Assembly (NCBI GenBank): GCA_033297205.1
Contig: MU859512.1
Span: 1 to 11,454, forward strand
Source: Pseudoneurospora amorphoporcata
Lineage: Eukaryota; Ascomycota; Sordariomycetes; Sordariales; Sordariaceae
Length of the DNA stretch: 11,454 nucleotides
Direction: 5' to 3'
Shown: in pieces, positions 1 to 8,484 of the stretch
Position numbering within the stretch: position 1 is the stretch's first letter
Layout: every line of letters begins with the position of its first letter
Notes under the pieces: model-generated
Told to the model about the DNA's origin: nothing
Databases searched by the model: none
Seen by the model: only the letters and a program-made list of their open reading frames with translations
Translations under genes and position numbers: made by a program

Positions 1-83
1 GCTTCCGCTCCGCTCTGCTACAAGTGCATAGTTCACTGTAGCATCCCTATACTAGTACTATCATTATAGGCTAGTTAGGGCAT

Positions 84-344
84 TGCAGCAAACAGTCTTA
101 TTACTTGTAGGATCACGCTTTTACAGATATCATCTATGACAGAAGATTTAAGGTGAGGAGAAGAAAAGAGGAAGAGAACTAGATACATGCAGACCCAAAT
201 AAATACCCTGATCGCTCAAGCGACAGTAGGACTCACTCGTGGGTCGCTGTTTGCTAATCTCTTTACTCGCATCTCATTCACCTGGGCGAACGCCTTCAAT
301 AGGCTTGGTGCCCGTCCTGGCATGGCCGGACCGGCACCGTCACA
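84..344 (-). mobile_element. Truncated LTR, family beta
   Basis: Read on the minus strand it starts TGTGACGGTGCCGGTC and ends TTTGCTGCA. It aligns over most of its length with the beta LTR at 7411-7793, best at 131-285 against 7750-7595, including CTAGATACATGC and a pyrimidine-rich stretch. It is shorter (261 versus 383 bp), so it has internal deletions. No matching 5-bp target duplication is present (GGCAT versus GGGAG). The small open frame beginning at 187 lies inside this LTR and has no support as a gene. Confidence 0.7.
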
Positions 345-596
345 GGGAGCACACGGTGACCTTTATCCTCAGCGGAGGGGGCGTAAAGTTGTAGAACTCG
401 CTGTTCTATTCTAGGTTATTACAACCAAGTTCAAAGTCGTAGGTGGAATTCTGAACCGGAGATGTCGGAGTGGCAGTAACGACCATTCACAAGAGTGAGC
501 TTCTTCCTATTAGTGAGTAGGGTTAATCCAGAAAGAGAGATAGTATTTTGTTACCTATACGAGCCGAATTACTACATAGTGTAAAGTCAATCTTAG
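345..596. other. Gene-free spacer between LTR beta and the NLR 3' flank
   Basis: No open frame of note and no similarity to other parts of the window were found. Composition is ordinary. Confidence 0.5.
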
Positions 597-1104
597 AGTA
601 CCTTCCAGCACCCAGTCAGTAGTACAAGCCGCATGTTAAACTGCGATCTCCCGTATCTAGACTAGGGGGGACCATGTAGCTGTGGCAACGCTACTATAAG
701 TGTATTGGCTCTCCCAAACACCATCAAGGAAGAGACCACTTATCCGATTGAGGAGAATCGAGGCTTCTACCATTGTACCAATTTTGGCTATGACTGGGCA
801 GTCACGGGTTAATCTTGTAGCATCTGGACCGCACAGGCACCTGCACAAGGAGAGTCACGAGATGGAGTAGTCTTGCGTCTTCGTAATGGAATACGTCATC
901 TTGACAATAGTAGAAGGTGCCAGAAGTTATAAAATTCCTATAAATTTGCCTATCCTCCTAGACTTCTGGTGGCACGCTAGAAAAAAGAAATAAAGAGAAA
1001 GGAAGTAAGGATGACATAGAATACATTATATATCTTGTGAGAAGCCAATAAACCAAACCAGTCCCGATACGCAGCCGATAGATATCATCTGTCCCTGGAG
1101 GTTA
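597..1104 (-). repeat. NLR 3' end and flank: source-like copy of a duplicated block
   Basis: Read on the minus strand, this block covers the last 26 codons of the NLR gene and about 430 bp of downstream sequence. Parts of it recur in inverted orientation at 6878-7194 (matching about 1104-790) and at 8274-8484 (matching about 805-597). The non-coding part holds no convincing gene. It probably contains the gene's 3' UTR, although no canonical AATAAA is seen. Confidence 0.8.
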
Positions 1105-4100
1105 CAACTAGACGGTCGGTAATTCGGTGGCAGCCAGAGTACGTTCTGGCCGTTGCAAGTAATCCAAGACCTATCCGGTCCCAAGCCATAGCCATGGCTC
1201 TCTAGATTATCTAGTACAACTTGGCTTTCGGTAGTTTTTGTAGCTATTTTAATACGTCCAACGTTAGTACGTAGGTAGCGATTAGTAGGGTCAAACGAGA
1301 TATCGGTTGTCATAGTACTAGTAGGAATCGTCTGGAGGCAGCTCCCCGACGCCGGATCCCAGATCTTGATCGTTTTGTCCCACGAACCGGACGTAAGCCG
1401 CTGGCCATCAGGCGAGAATGCCACTGAGCTAACGTAGTCGCTATGGCCTTCTAGGGTCTGGAGGCAGCTCCCCGACGCCGGATCCCAGATCTTGATCATT
1501 TTGTCGCCCGAACCGGACGCAAGCCGCTGGCCATCAGGCGAGAATGCTACTGAGCCAACGTAGCCGCTATGGCCTTCTAGAGTTTGGAGGTAGCTCCCTG
1601 ACGCCGGATCCCAGATCTTGATCGTTTTGTCCCACGAACCGGACGCAAGCCGCTGGCCATTAGGCGAGAATACTATTGAGTGAACGGTGCCGCTATGGCC
1701 TTTTAGAGTCTGGAGGTAGCTCCCTGACGCCGGATCCCAGATCTTGATCGTTCCGTCCGACGAACCGGACGCAAGCCGCTGGCCATTAGGCGAGAATACT
1801 ACTGAGCCAACGATGCCGCTATGGCCTTCTAGGGTCTGGAGGCAGCTTCCCGACGCCGGATCCCAAATTTTGATCGTGTTGTCGTCCGAACCGGACGCAA
1901 GCCGCTGGCCATCAGGCGAGAATGCCACTGAGCCAATGTCGCTGCTATGGCCTTCTAGGGTCTGGAGGCAGCTCCCCGACACCGGATCCCAGATCTTAAT
2001 CGTTTTATCGTCCGAACCGGACGCAAGCCGCTGGCCATCAGGCGAGAATGCCACTGAGCCAACGTAGTCGCTATGGCCTTCTAGGGTCTGGAGGCAGCTC
2101 CCAGACGCTGGATCCCAAATCTTAATCGTTTTGTCCCACGAACCGGACGTAAGCCGCTGGCCATCAGGCGAGAATGCCACTGAGCCAACGCCGCTGCTAT
2201 GGCCTTCTAGGGTCTGGAGGCAGTTCCCCGACGCCGGATCCCAGATTTTGATCGTTCCGTCGTCCGAACCGGACGCAAGCCGCTGGCCATCAGGCGAGAA
2301 TGCCACTGAGCGAATGCCGCTGCTATGGCCTTCTAGAGTTTGGAGGCAGCTCCCCGACGCTGGATTCCAGATCTTGATCGTTTTGTCGCCCGAACCGGAC
2401 GCAAGCCGCTGGCCATCAGGCGAGAATGCTACTGAGCGAACGGAGCCGCTATGGCCTTCTAGAGTCTGGAGGCAGCTCCCCGACACTGGATCCCAAATCT
2501 TGATCGTTTTGTCCCACGAACCGGACGCAAGCCGCTGGCCATCAGGCGAGAATGCTATTGAGCCAACGTAGTCGCTATGGCCTTCTAGGGTCTGGAGGCA
2601 GCTCTCCGACGCTAGATCCCAGATTTTAATCGTTTTGTCACTTGAACCGGACGCAAGCCGCTGGCCATTAGACGAGAATGCTACTGAGTGAACGGAGCCG
2701 CTATGGCCTTCTAGAGTCTGGAGGCAGCTCCCCGACGCCGGATCCCAGATCTTGATCGTTTTGTCCCACGAACCGGACGCAAGCCGCTGGCCATCAGGCG
2801 AGAATGCCACTGAGCCAATGTCGTTGCTATGGCCTTCTAGGGTCTGGAGGCATGCATTCCAATCCAATTCTACTGCCGGCTTAGTTCGAATCCATTCAGG
2901 TTCTTCTGCCCTAAAATTCCTCTTTATCAAGCTGCCGCTTGGAGCAAATACAAGCGCTGATATGTATGCTTGAAGTGGAGCTTGCTCTATTATTGACTTG
3001 TAAGATAGAGCAAACCGGTAAGCATCCCAAACAAGCTTTGATAACTGCGACTGATTATTACCTCCCTATATCTTTAGTTAGACCAAGTTCCTAGTGCGGA
3101 GTAGGACTTCTACTTACTAGTAGGCCCTCGAGCTTTCTAATAGCAACAACGCCCGCAGGCATAGCTTGGAGTAGACTTAGAGCTTCCAGCCAGTAAAGAT
3201 ACTTCGTCTTGAGGAATTTATAGACAACCTCGTTATCCTGTAAACGATCATGCTGTTTTATGTTCGTGCCAGAAACCGAGTTACGCAAGTGATCAATCCA
3301 GTAGACGCACGAGTACCGTACCGTCACTAGCGGGTCCGGATTCGGTACTTGGACCTTGTCACTCGAAAATCCCGGTGCACTTAAGCCGTATATGTCGCGT
3401 CGCAGTGTTGTAGACATGGCATCAAGTGACCTCGAGAAGATAGTATAGTTTACATCTTCTTTCCCAGAAGGAAAAATCCACTTGAACGTCTCCTGAGAAG
3501 CTGGGTTACCAGCTTTATCAGAGGCATTGCCAAGTAGAAAGTCCTTGGCTGATTGATGGACAAAATAAATAGTTCGTTCTCGTAGCGTTAGAAATGAACC
3601 ACAACGCCCTATGATCGCTCCCAGGAATTTAGGATTGTTGCGAATAATATTGGGTAGCTTGACGAGAGTGGCTAATTCATCAAGGCTGATTGGTCGGTGA
3701 ACAATTGCGGTAATGGCAAGAATGTCTTTGCAAATATCGGAATCCCGGGATAGGCTTATATCTTGTTTCATCCGCGCGTATAGAGCATCCAGCCCAGGTG
3801 GAAACGTGTGTAGGATCTCTTCGATATGCCATTCCTCGACCTCTAGGTCTGTAAGCGCTTGGTAGACCAACGCTACCCAAAGGAACGTATCTTGCGCATT
3901 GGAACACAGGTAGTCCTGAACGGTCTCTTTTGTCCTTGGATCATACTTCTTCAGCCCTGCTAGGTCATCCACCTTGTGCAGGATAAATGCATTGACAGCC
4001 ACTGCGACGGATTCCGCATTTAGCTCCAGGGAAACCTTCACTTTATCTGCGGCTTTCTCCAACCGTTCCTCAATTTGCGGCCAATTACGGCTTGAGACGA

Positions 4101-5964
4101 TCCACTTGACTCGAGATCCAGATGATGATTGCTGAGCAATGAAGTCGAGAAGCTGCGGCAGGTCTGTTTTTACGCACTCGTCAAGCGCGTCAATGACTAG
4201 GTAGGTCGTTCGGAGGCTTGGGTCTCGTAGGATGTTGGTGAAGATTCTCGACAGGGCGTCCCACGTATTTGCATCTTTGAAGAGGCCTTCGCCTGCACGG
4301 TCGTACTCACTCTGCACGTGTGAGAGGATAGATGGCTGCTGGTGGATAAGTAGATAGATTAGGCCGCGCAGTACGGCGGTTGCATTATTGATGCGAGAGT
4401 CAGTAGCTTGGCAGAAGAAGTAGGCCACATTGCAGTAGCGCGCGTTAACAGTATTGCCTTGATCCAGCTCATTGATAATGCCACACAGCAACATAGTCTT
4501 CCCTTTGCCGGGGTCGCCCTTAATCCAGAGCAGTCGGTGCTGTGGGTCGTCACGCCATTGTTGAAAGTTAGCGTTATTGAGGACCCAACGATACGAGTCT
4601 TGTAAAAGGCCGCCTTTGGTCCGTTCGATGCGGACTTTATCATCACGAGGATCGGTAAGGCGTAAGTGCTTCAGGCATTGCTGGTTCTTTTCTGATATGT
4701 GCTGTATAACGAGCTGGTTAAGATGAGACGTCACTTGCTGAGCAGTGTATGTCTGGCTGTCGTCTCGGAAGCACTTTTCGGCATCTTGGATAGCCCCTAA
4801 ATCAGCATTCCAATCGTCAAGCTTAACTATATCTCGCAGAAAGACTAGGCCGCGGTTGCGATAATAAGCACAAACACTCTTAATCTGGTAAGAGAGGAGT
4901 GCTTTGTAGAGGTCAACAATTTGGTTCTCCAATTCGCCTCTCATTCTAGAGAGTTCGCTAATATTGTTGGTGGGATTGTTGGTAGGATCCTTGAGAAGGC
5001 TATTCGACAAGCTCCAGTACCAGTTCATTCTCTTAACAACGTAGTCGATCCCTTTGCGGTTGGCTTCGGTCGCTTTTATAGGGTTGGCAAGCATCTGCAA
5101 AAGTTAGTATGAGAAATATTATCCTCCAGATAAACGTACCTCTAAAGCGATACAAATGCCGGTCCAAGCGAGCGCGGCTTGGGGCACGGTCTGGATTGCC
5201 GCACTTATAATGTTCTTAGCGGATAGAACAACGTCCACGGCTTCGCCACAGTTCTCTTTCACTTTGGCCTCTCTCTCAGTCTTGGTTAGGCCGGCATTGA
5301 TAAGCTGAGTCATTTGGCGGCGCCTGTCCGAGTTGTTTTGGGCGATGATGTTCGGCTGAGACTCGAGCACCATTGAGTTAGAGCTATTTTGTAGCTGTCG
5401 GGACAGTATCTTCTCATATGCGTTCACCAATTCGGCCTCTTCTTTTTTGAGTTCATTATAGGCACGCTCCCAGAGTCGTACAGGTAAACTGGTAGTAGGA
5501 TCATCTGCGCTGGCGGGCGTCTCTGTATTGGTGGGATTGGTAGCCGGAGCGGCTGGGAGGTGAACAGTGGTGTCATCCGCGCCGGCGGACGTCTCTATAT
5601 TAGCGAAACCAGTAGCCGGAGCGGCTGGGAACCGCGAGGCGGACGTCTCTACGTCGGTAGAACTGGTAGCCGGAGCGGCTGGGGGCTGTGGGGTGGACGT
5701 CTCTATGTTGATGGAACCGGTAGCTGGAGTGACTAGGAGCCGGGAAGTAGACGTCTCTACATCGGTAGAACCGGTAGCTAGAGCGGCCAGGAGGGAAGCC
5801 GGGAGGAACGTAGAGGTAGTGGCGGAGATGAGCTGTGTAAACGTCGGCAACCCAAGCAGAGGTGCAGGGCGAGACTGCTTTTGGTCCTTAGAACCTTCCC
5901 TATCCTCCGTATTTCCGTGTCGCTTGAAATGCGTCTGGAACCACGAGCGCAGTTGTCGAGGCAT
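1026..5964 (-). CDS. NACHT-WD40 NOD-like receptor (NWD/STAND protein), 3 exons, about 1613 aa
   Basis: The exons are 5964-5140, 5094-3118 and 3065-1026; both introns are phase 0 and the spliced frame is open throughout. By residue: 1-60 basic N-terminus; about 61-158 Pro/Thr/Ala-rich 18-residue repeats; about 159-400 NACHT_N-like, beginning LPVRLWERAYNELKKEE; NACHT with Walker A GDPGKGKT at 468-475, Walker B LVIDALDE at 574-581 and a downstream SSRNWPQIEERL; a helical region with FPPGLDALYARM (706-717) and FVHQSAKDFL (786-795); a linker running DAYRFALSYKS...QAPLQAY; twelve 42-residue WD40 units at 1006-1509; and a conserved-type tail with GPDRSWITCNGQNVLWLPP. Known of the family: NWD NLRs are cytosolic STAND receptors acting in heterokaryon incompatibility or innate-immune-like responses; ligand binding by the WD40 repeats triggers NACHT oligomerisation. 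The start is the first in-frame ATG after an in-frame TAA at 6021-6019, with A at -3. No HET, patatin, HeLo or other known effector domain is visible at the N-terminus, so its output is unknown. Function as an incompatibility gene is inference. Confidence 0.93.
1341..2852 (-). repeat. Tandem array of twelve 126-bp WD40-encoding repeats
   Basis: Twelve in-frame units of exactly 42 codons lie head to tail with no indel. Consensus: CLQTLEGHS, then variable residues, SVAFSPDGQRLASGS, one variable residue, D, one variable residue, TIKIWDPASGS. A diverged thirteenth start (CLQTIPTS) follows. Variation concentrates at unit positions 10-13 (NDIG, GSVH, DYVG, GSVR, SGIR, SGVG, DYVG, SDIG, GIVG, GTVH, GYVG, DYVS), 29 (W, S, G or D) and 31 (K, G or N). 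Internal identity is high at DNA level too, the mark of recent unequal exchange or gene conversion. The matching reading on the opposite strand (repeats of SEPDASRWPSGEN type) is a shadow, not a gene. Confidence 0.97.
3066..3117 (-). other. Intron 2 of the NLR gene (52 nt)
   Basis: Donor GTAAGT, branch-like TCTAACTAAAG and acceptor GATATAG. Splicing joins ...RKLEGLL to GGNNQSQLSKLVWDAYRF in phase 0 and links the NACHT part to the WD40 part. Unspliced reading would stop at 3093-3091 after SRSPTPH. Alternative acceptors lie a few bases on (GGGAG; TCAG 15 nt later), so the exact junction residues GGNNQ are slightly uncertain, but the fusion of the two parts is not. Confidence 0.85.
5095..5139 (-). 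other. Intron 1 of the NLR gene (45 nt)
   Basis: Donor GTACGT, branch-like CATACTAAC and acceptor TTTTGCAG. Removal joins ...CIALE to MLANPIKATEANR in phase 0 and restores the continuous NACHT_N domain. Without splicing the first exon runs into a stop at 5121-5119. The length is typical of filamentous ascomycete introns. Confidence 0.9.
5516..5803 (-). repeat. 54-bp minisatellite in NLR exon 1 (18-residue repeat)
   Basis: On the plus strand the motif GACGTCTCT recurs at 5588, 5642, 5696 and 5750, exactly 54 bp apart; a diverged copy (GGCGTCTCT) lies 72 bp earlier at 5516. It encodes units of the form PATGSTDVETSTSRLPAA, rich in Pro, Thr, Ala and Ser, between the basic N-terminus and the NACHT_N domain. 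It probably forms a flexible linker. Because the period is a multiple of three, copy number could vary between strains without breaking the frame. Confidence 0.85.
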
Positions 5965-6031
5965 CGTAGCTTTGAGGAAGGAACGTCTTGACTGCGGTGA
6001 GGATACTATGGTTGATGATTAATGAATCGAG

Positions 6032-6037
6032 TTTATA
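6032..6037 (-). promoter_or_regulatory. TATA box of the NLR gene
   Basis: A perfect TATAAA reads on the minus strand within CTTTTATAAACTC, 68 nt upstream of the NLR start codon. It is the only clear TATA element in the proximal upstream region. Spacing to the ATG would leave a 5' UTR of a few tens of bases, plausible for a fungal gene. No ATG lies between the upstream in-frame TAA and the chosen start. Confidence 0.55.
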
Positions 6038-6409
6038 AAAGTGCCGGGAATTCCTCTCTCCTGCCATCTAGGACAAAACAAGGAAAAGAAACCAGAACAC
6101 TGTGTTTTCTCGAGGTTATGAAGGAGCATAGGGCTCTGTGTTGTCACCTTGTTAGGCGCGAGATGGCTGGCGGCTTCCTCCCAATTACACGCTAATTACC
6201 CAAACGACATTTCTTTTTTGAGGTTGAGCATTCATGGACTCGGAAGGTTTAGGGCGCCAAATCAATTGCCTGGGTTGGGCGAGGGTCGTGGCTTTCCGTC
6301 ACGGGTCTACAGGATTGGCTCTCCACCTAAACGTTCTGATAGTACGTATAGATACCTAGTCGACAGCTCCAGCGACGTCTACGTGGCTAGTGCCAATAGC
6401 GTGGGGTAA
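6038..6409. other. Intergenic stretch upstream of the NLR
   Basis: It holds the region upstream of the NLR TATA box and ends where LTR gamma-1 begins. Small open frames here have no recognisable motif and are not called. I see no tRNA, no second TATA with a coding frame, and no clear repeat. Confidence 0.6.
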
Positions 6410-6877
6410 TGTGACAAGGGCTGTGATCAGGGCTTGGAACAGTAGTTCAATTCAGCTAATAAACTACTTTGGTCTCGAAAGCCTTGTTGATCTTCTCAAC
6501 CTCCAGGAGAAGGTTGGGCTTCAAGGCCTTCTTATGCCAAAGGGAATCGGTACGTACTCGAGGTACGCATCAAGCCTTGTCGCCTGAGGCTTCAAGACAT
6601 CTATCTAGCAGTCTGCATACGTGTGGATCTTCCTGAATGCCTTCATCCATTCTCCATCTTCCTTTTGGCGCTGTCCTTCATCCAGGCGCCCTGCTTCTTG
6701 CTTGGTTGGCTGTGGTTGCTTCTGGGATGACCGTGGCCGAGGGCCCGGCCGTGGGTCCGGCCGAGGTGGGTGTTGTGGCCGGAGGCCACTGAGCATCTTG
6801 AGGTTAATGCTAGGCGTTGAGGCTCTGTTGAGTCTTGCGATCCTAACCCCTGGACTGTGGGCAATGTCCGTGTGACA
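6410..6877 (+). mobile_element. Solo LTR gamma-1
   Basis: It starts TGTGACAAGGG and ends CCGTGTGACA, the same termini as gamma-2 at 7335-8250. Similarity runs along the element with indels, including an extra segment of about 28 bp near 6505 and a shorter middle. It carries the uninterrupted GCCTTGTTGATC site (from 6481) into which the beta LTR inserted in gamma-2. The flanks (GGTAA and TAACC) are not a target duplication, so one side was rearranged after insertion; the right flank is the broken NLR tail. No internal retroelement genes adjoin it. Confidence 0.75.
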
Positions 6878-7194
6878 TAACCTCTAGGGACGGATGATAT
6901 CTATCGGCTGCGTATTAGGATTGGTTTAGTTTATTGGCTTCTCACAAGATATATAATGTATTCTATGTCATCCTCACTTCCTTTCTCTTTATTTCTTTTT
7001 TCTAGCGTGCTACTAGAAGGGTCTAGGAGGATAGGCAAATTTATAGGAATTTTGTAAATGCTGGTACCTTCTACTGTTGTCAAGATAACGTATTCCATTT
7101 GAAGAAGCAAGATTATTCTATTCTTTGACTCTCCTTTTATAGGTGCCTGTACGGTCCAGATGCTACGAGATTAACCTATGATTGCCTAGTTATC
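6878..7194 (+). pseudogene. Broken copy of the NLR 3' end
   Basis: The first 79 bases align without gaps to the last 26 codons plus stop of the NLR gene (1104-1026, opposite strand), and the alignment continues through about 240 bp of 3' flank. In the NLR frame the copy has TAG at 6885-6887 (CAG in the intact gene) and TAG at 6927-6929 (TGG in the intact gene); the original stop is kept at 6954-6956. Of six differences in the coding part, five are C-to-T or G-to-A. The flank shows the same bias, for example CACCAG reading TACTAG. It begins exactly where LTR gamma-1 ends, so the rest of this paralogue is absent from the window. Confidence 0.88.
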
Positions 7195-7334
7195 ACTGGG
7201 TTAGCCTATAATATTGTCGTACTGCACGTCCGCGCATACGGACTGGCCTGTCTGGGCTCTCGCTTATATAGCTAGTCCTCCACGCACATCCTCCTTTTCT
7301 CTCCTTTGTACAACAACGTATATCTTACTATACC
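7195..7334. other. Unassigned insert between the broken NLR tail and LTR gamma-2
   Basis: This stretch separates the two pieces of duplicated NLR flank and has no match in the NLR 3' region. It contains CTTATATAGC followed by a C/T-rich stretch, promoter-like or an LTR remnant, and ends with the ATACC target site. It may be a remnant of an earlier insertion. Confidence 0.4.
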
Positions 7335-7410
7335 TGTGACAAGGGTAGGTTTTTGGGCTTGGAATAATGGTTCAATTCCGCTGATAAACTACTTTGGTCT
7401 CGAAGGCCTT

Positions 7411-7793
7411 TGTTACGGTACAGGCACAGGTCCGACCATGCCGCCACGCGGGCCTTCTGGAGCGGACCTTTCTGGAAGGATATCGTTCACGGACCTGACC
7501 GCTTCACCGTTTACGGTTCAGACCGCTGCACCATTGAAGGTGTTGTTGCGAACGATGGAAGAACGCAGGTACAAAGGAGGTCTTGGTTTGCCTGCAGGTG
7601 AATGGGATGCGAGTGAAGGGATTGGAGGAGAGTGACTGGCAAGGGGATCCCAGGGTCGCTTGTGTGACTAGGGTATTTAAGTCTAGGTTCAACCGCATGT
7701 ATCTAGTTCTCTCTCTTTTCCTCCTCACCTAAAATCTTCTGTCATCGATGGATTCTTAGCTTTGCCTTCGACTTCCCCATCCGTGCCCTTGCA
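7411..7793 (+). mobile_element. Solo LTR, family beta, inserted in gamma-2
   Basis: It starts TGTTACGGTACAGG, ends CCGTGCCCTTGCA and is flanked by the 5-bp duplication GCCTT (7406-7410 and 7794-7798). The empty site survives as a single GCCTT in gamma-1 at 6481-6485, which proves the boundaries. A TATTTAAG box at 7674 followed by a pyrimidine-rich leader looks like the U3/R promoter. Small open frames inside it are not genes. Confidence 0.9.
7674..7681 (+). promoter_or_regulatory. TATA-like box of LTR beta
   Basis: TATTTAAG lies about two thirds of the way into the beta LTR and is followed by CTCTCTCTTTTCCTCC, a typical pyrimidine-rich start region. The other beta copy has the equivalent TATTTATTTGG on the minus strand near 198-208. 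It would drive transcription of a full retroelement; the solo LTR may still be a stray promoter. Confidence 0.4.
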
Positions 7794-8273
7794 GCCTTGT
7801 TGATCCTCTCAACCTTATGCCAAAGAGGTTTGGTACGTACTGAGGTACGTACCGAGCCTTGTTGCCTGAGGCCTCAAGTATTTATCTAGCGATCTTCATA
7901 CATGTGGATCTCCTGAGTGCCTTCAACCATTCTACTTCCTTCTTCTGGCGCCAGCCTTCGTCCAGTCGCTCTGCTTCTTGCTTGGTTGGCTGTGATCGCT
8001 TCTGTGATAACTGGGGACTGTCTTATGGTGTTTCATTAGCGTCTTCGGCACTTCTAGGGTTGGCTCGCTAGCCTGGTGGCATCGAGAGGGGTTCGGGTAA
8101 GCAGTGCCGGTGGCCGAGAGTCTGGCCGAAGTGAGGTTGAGTCTCGCGGCCTGCGGCCGCCGGGCATTCATAAGGCTGATGCCAGGCGTTGGGGCTCTGC
8201 TAAGCCTCGGCAACCCTAACCCAAAACTGTGGGCAGATGTCCGTGTGACAATACCCCCAACGGTGCCCTCTCG

Positions 8274-8484
8274 CCCCGTGATACCAGTCCTGGCTAAGCT
8301 TGGTACAGTGGTAGAGGCCTCGATTCTCCTCGACCGGATAAGTAGTCTCTTCCTTGGTGGTGCTTGGGTGAGCCAATACACTTGTAGTAGCGTTGCCACA
8401 ACTACATAGTCCTCCCTAATCTAGATGCGGGGGATCGCGGTTTAATATGCGGCTTTGTACTACCGACATGGGTGCTGAAGGTAC
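8274..8484 (+). pseudogene. Second fragment of duplicated NLR 3' flank
   Basis: It aligns to the 3' flank of the NLR gene (about 805-597, opposite strand), sharing stretches such as GCCTCGATTCTCCTC, AGCCAATACACTTGTAGTAG with one change, and AGTAGCGTTGCCACA. It picks up about where the copy ending at 7194 leaves off, with about 20 bp of the source present in both. Together they look like one duplicated NLR tail interrupted by inserted DNA containing LTR gamma-2. The similarity stops at a GGTAC at the junction with a NACHT fragment. It is non-coding. Confidence 0.82.

Larger units (their letters stand above)
7335..8250 (+). mobile_element. Solo LTR gamma-2 with nested beta insertion
   Basis: It starts TGTGACAAGGG, ends CCGTGTGACA and is flanked by a perfect 5-bp duplication ATACC (7330-7334 and 8251-8255). 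Removing the nested beta LTR and its duplicated GCCTT leaves about 528 bp that align with gamma-1. The match to gamma-1 on both sides of the nested element (7335-7410 with 6410-6485; 7794-8250 with the rest) fixes the structure. Solo LTRs of this kind form by recombination between the two LTRs of a full element; no internal region is seen here. Confidence 0.88.

Noticed and set aside
187..414. Small gene starting at 187
   Set aside because: The frame lies mostly within the truncated beta LTR (84-344) and has a counterpart in the other beta LTR at 7411-7793, where the frame diverges.
2886..2896. tRNA B-box-like GTTCGAATCC
   Set aside because: It lies in the coding sequence of the NLR linker (residues around EWIRTKP on the other strand), and no A-box or cloverleaf can be drawn around it.
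1026..2930. Separate WD40-only gene starting at the ATG at 2930
   Set aside because: The frame continues upstream of that ATG to an acceptor at 3066, through residues typical of the NWD linker, and joins the NACHT exon in phase 0. It is the last exon of one gene.
1744..2973. Plus-strand open frames with repeating DASRWPSGENATEP
   Set aside because: They are the antisense of the WD40 repeats; the 126-bp periodicity keeps the opposite frame open by chance.
7410..7601. Gene with PDRFTVYGSDRCTIEG
   Set aside because: It looked protein-like, but it falls wholly within the beta LTR delimited by GCCTT duplications, and the other beta copy does not keep the frame.
7832..7853. Palindrome GGTACGTAC-TGAG-GTACGTACC as an operator
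   Set aside because: It lies inside LTR gamma-2 and is degraded in gamma-1 (around 6550); nothing shows it to be a conserved binding site.
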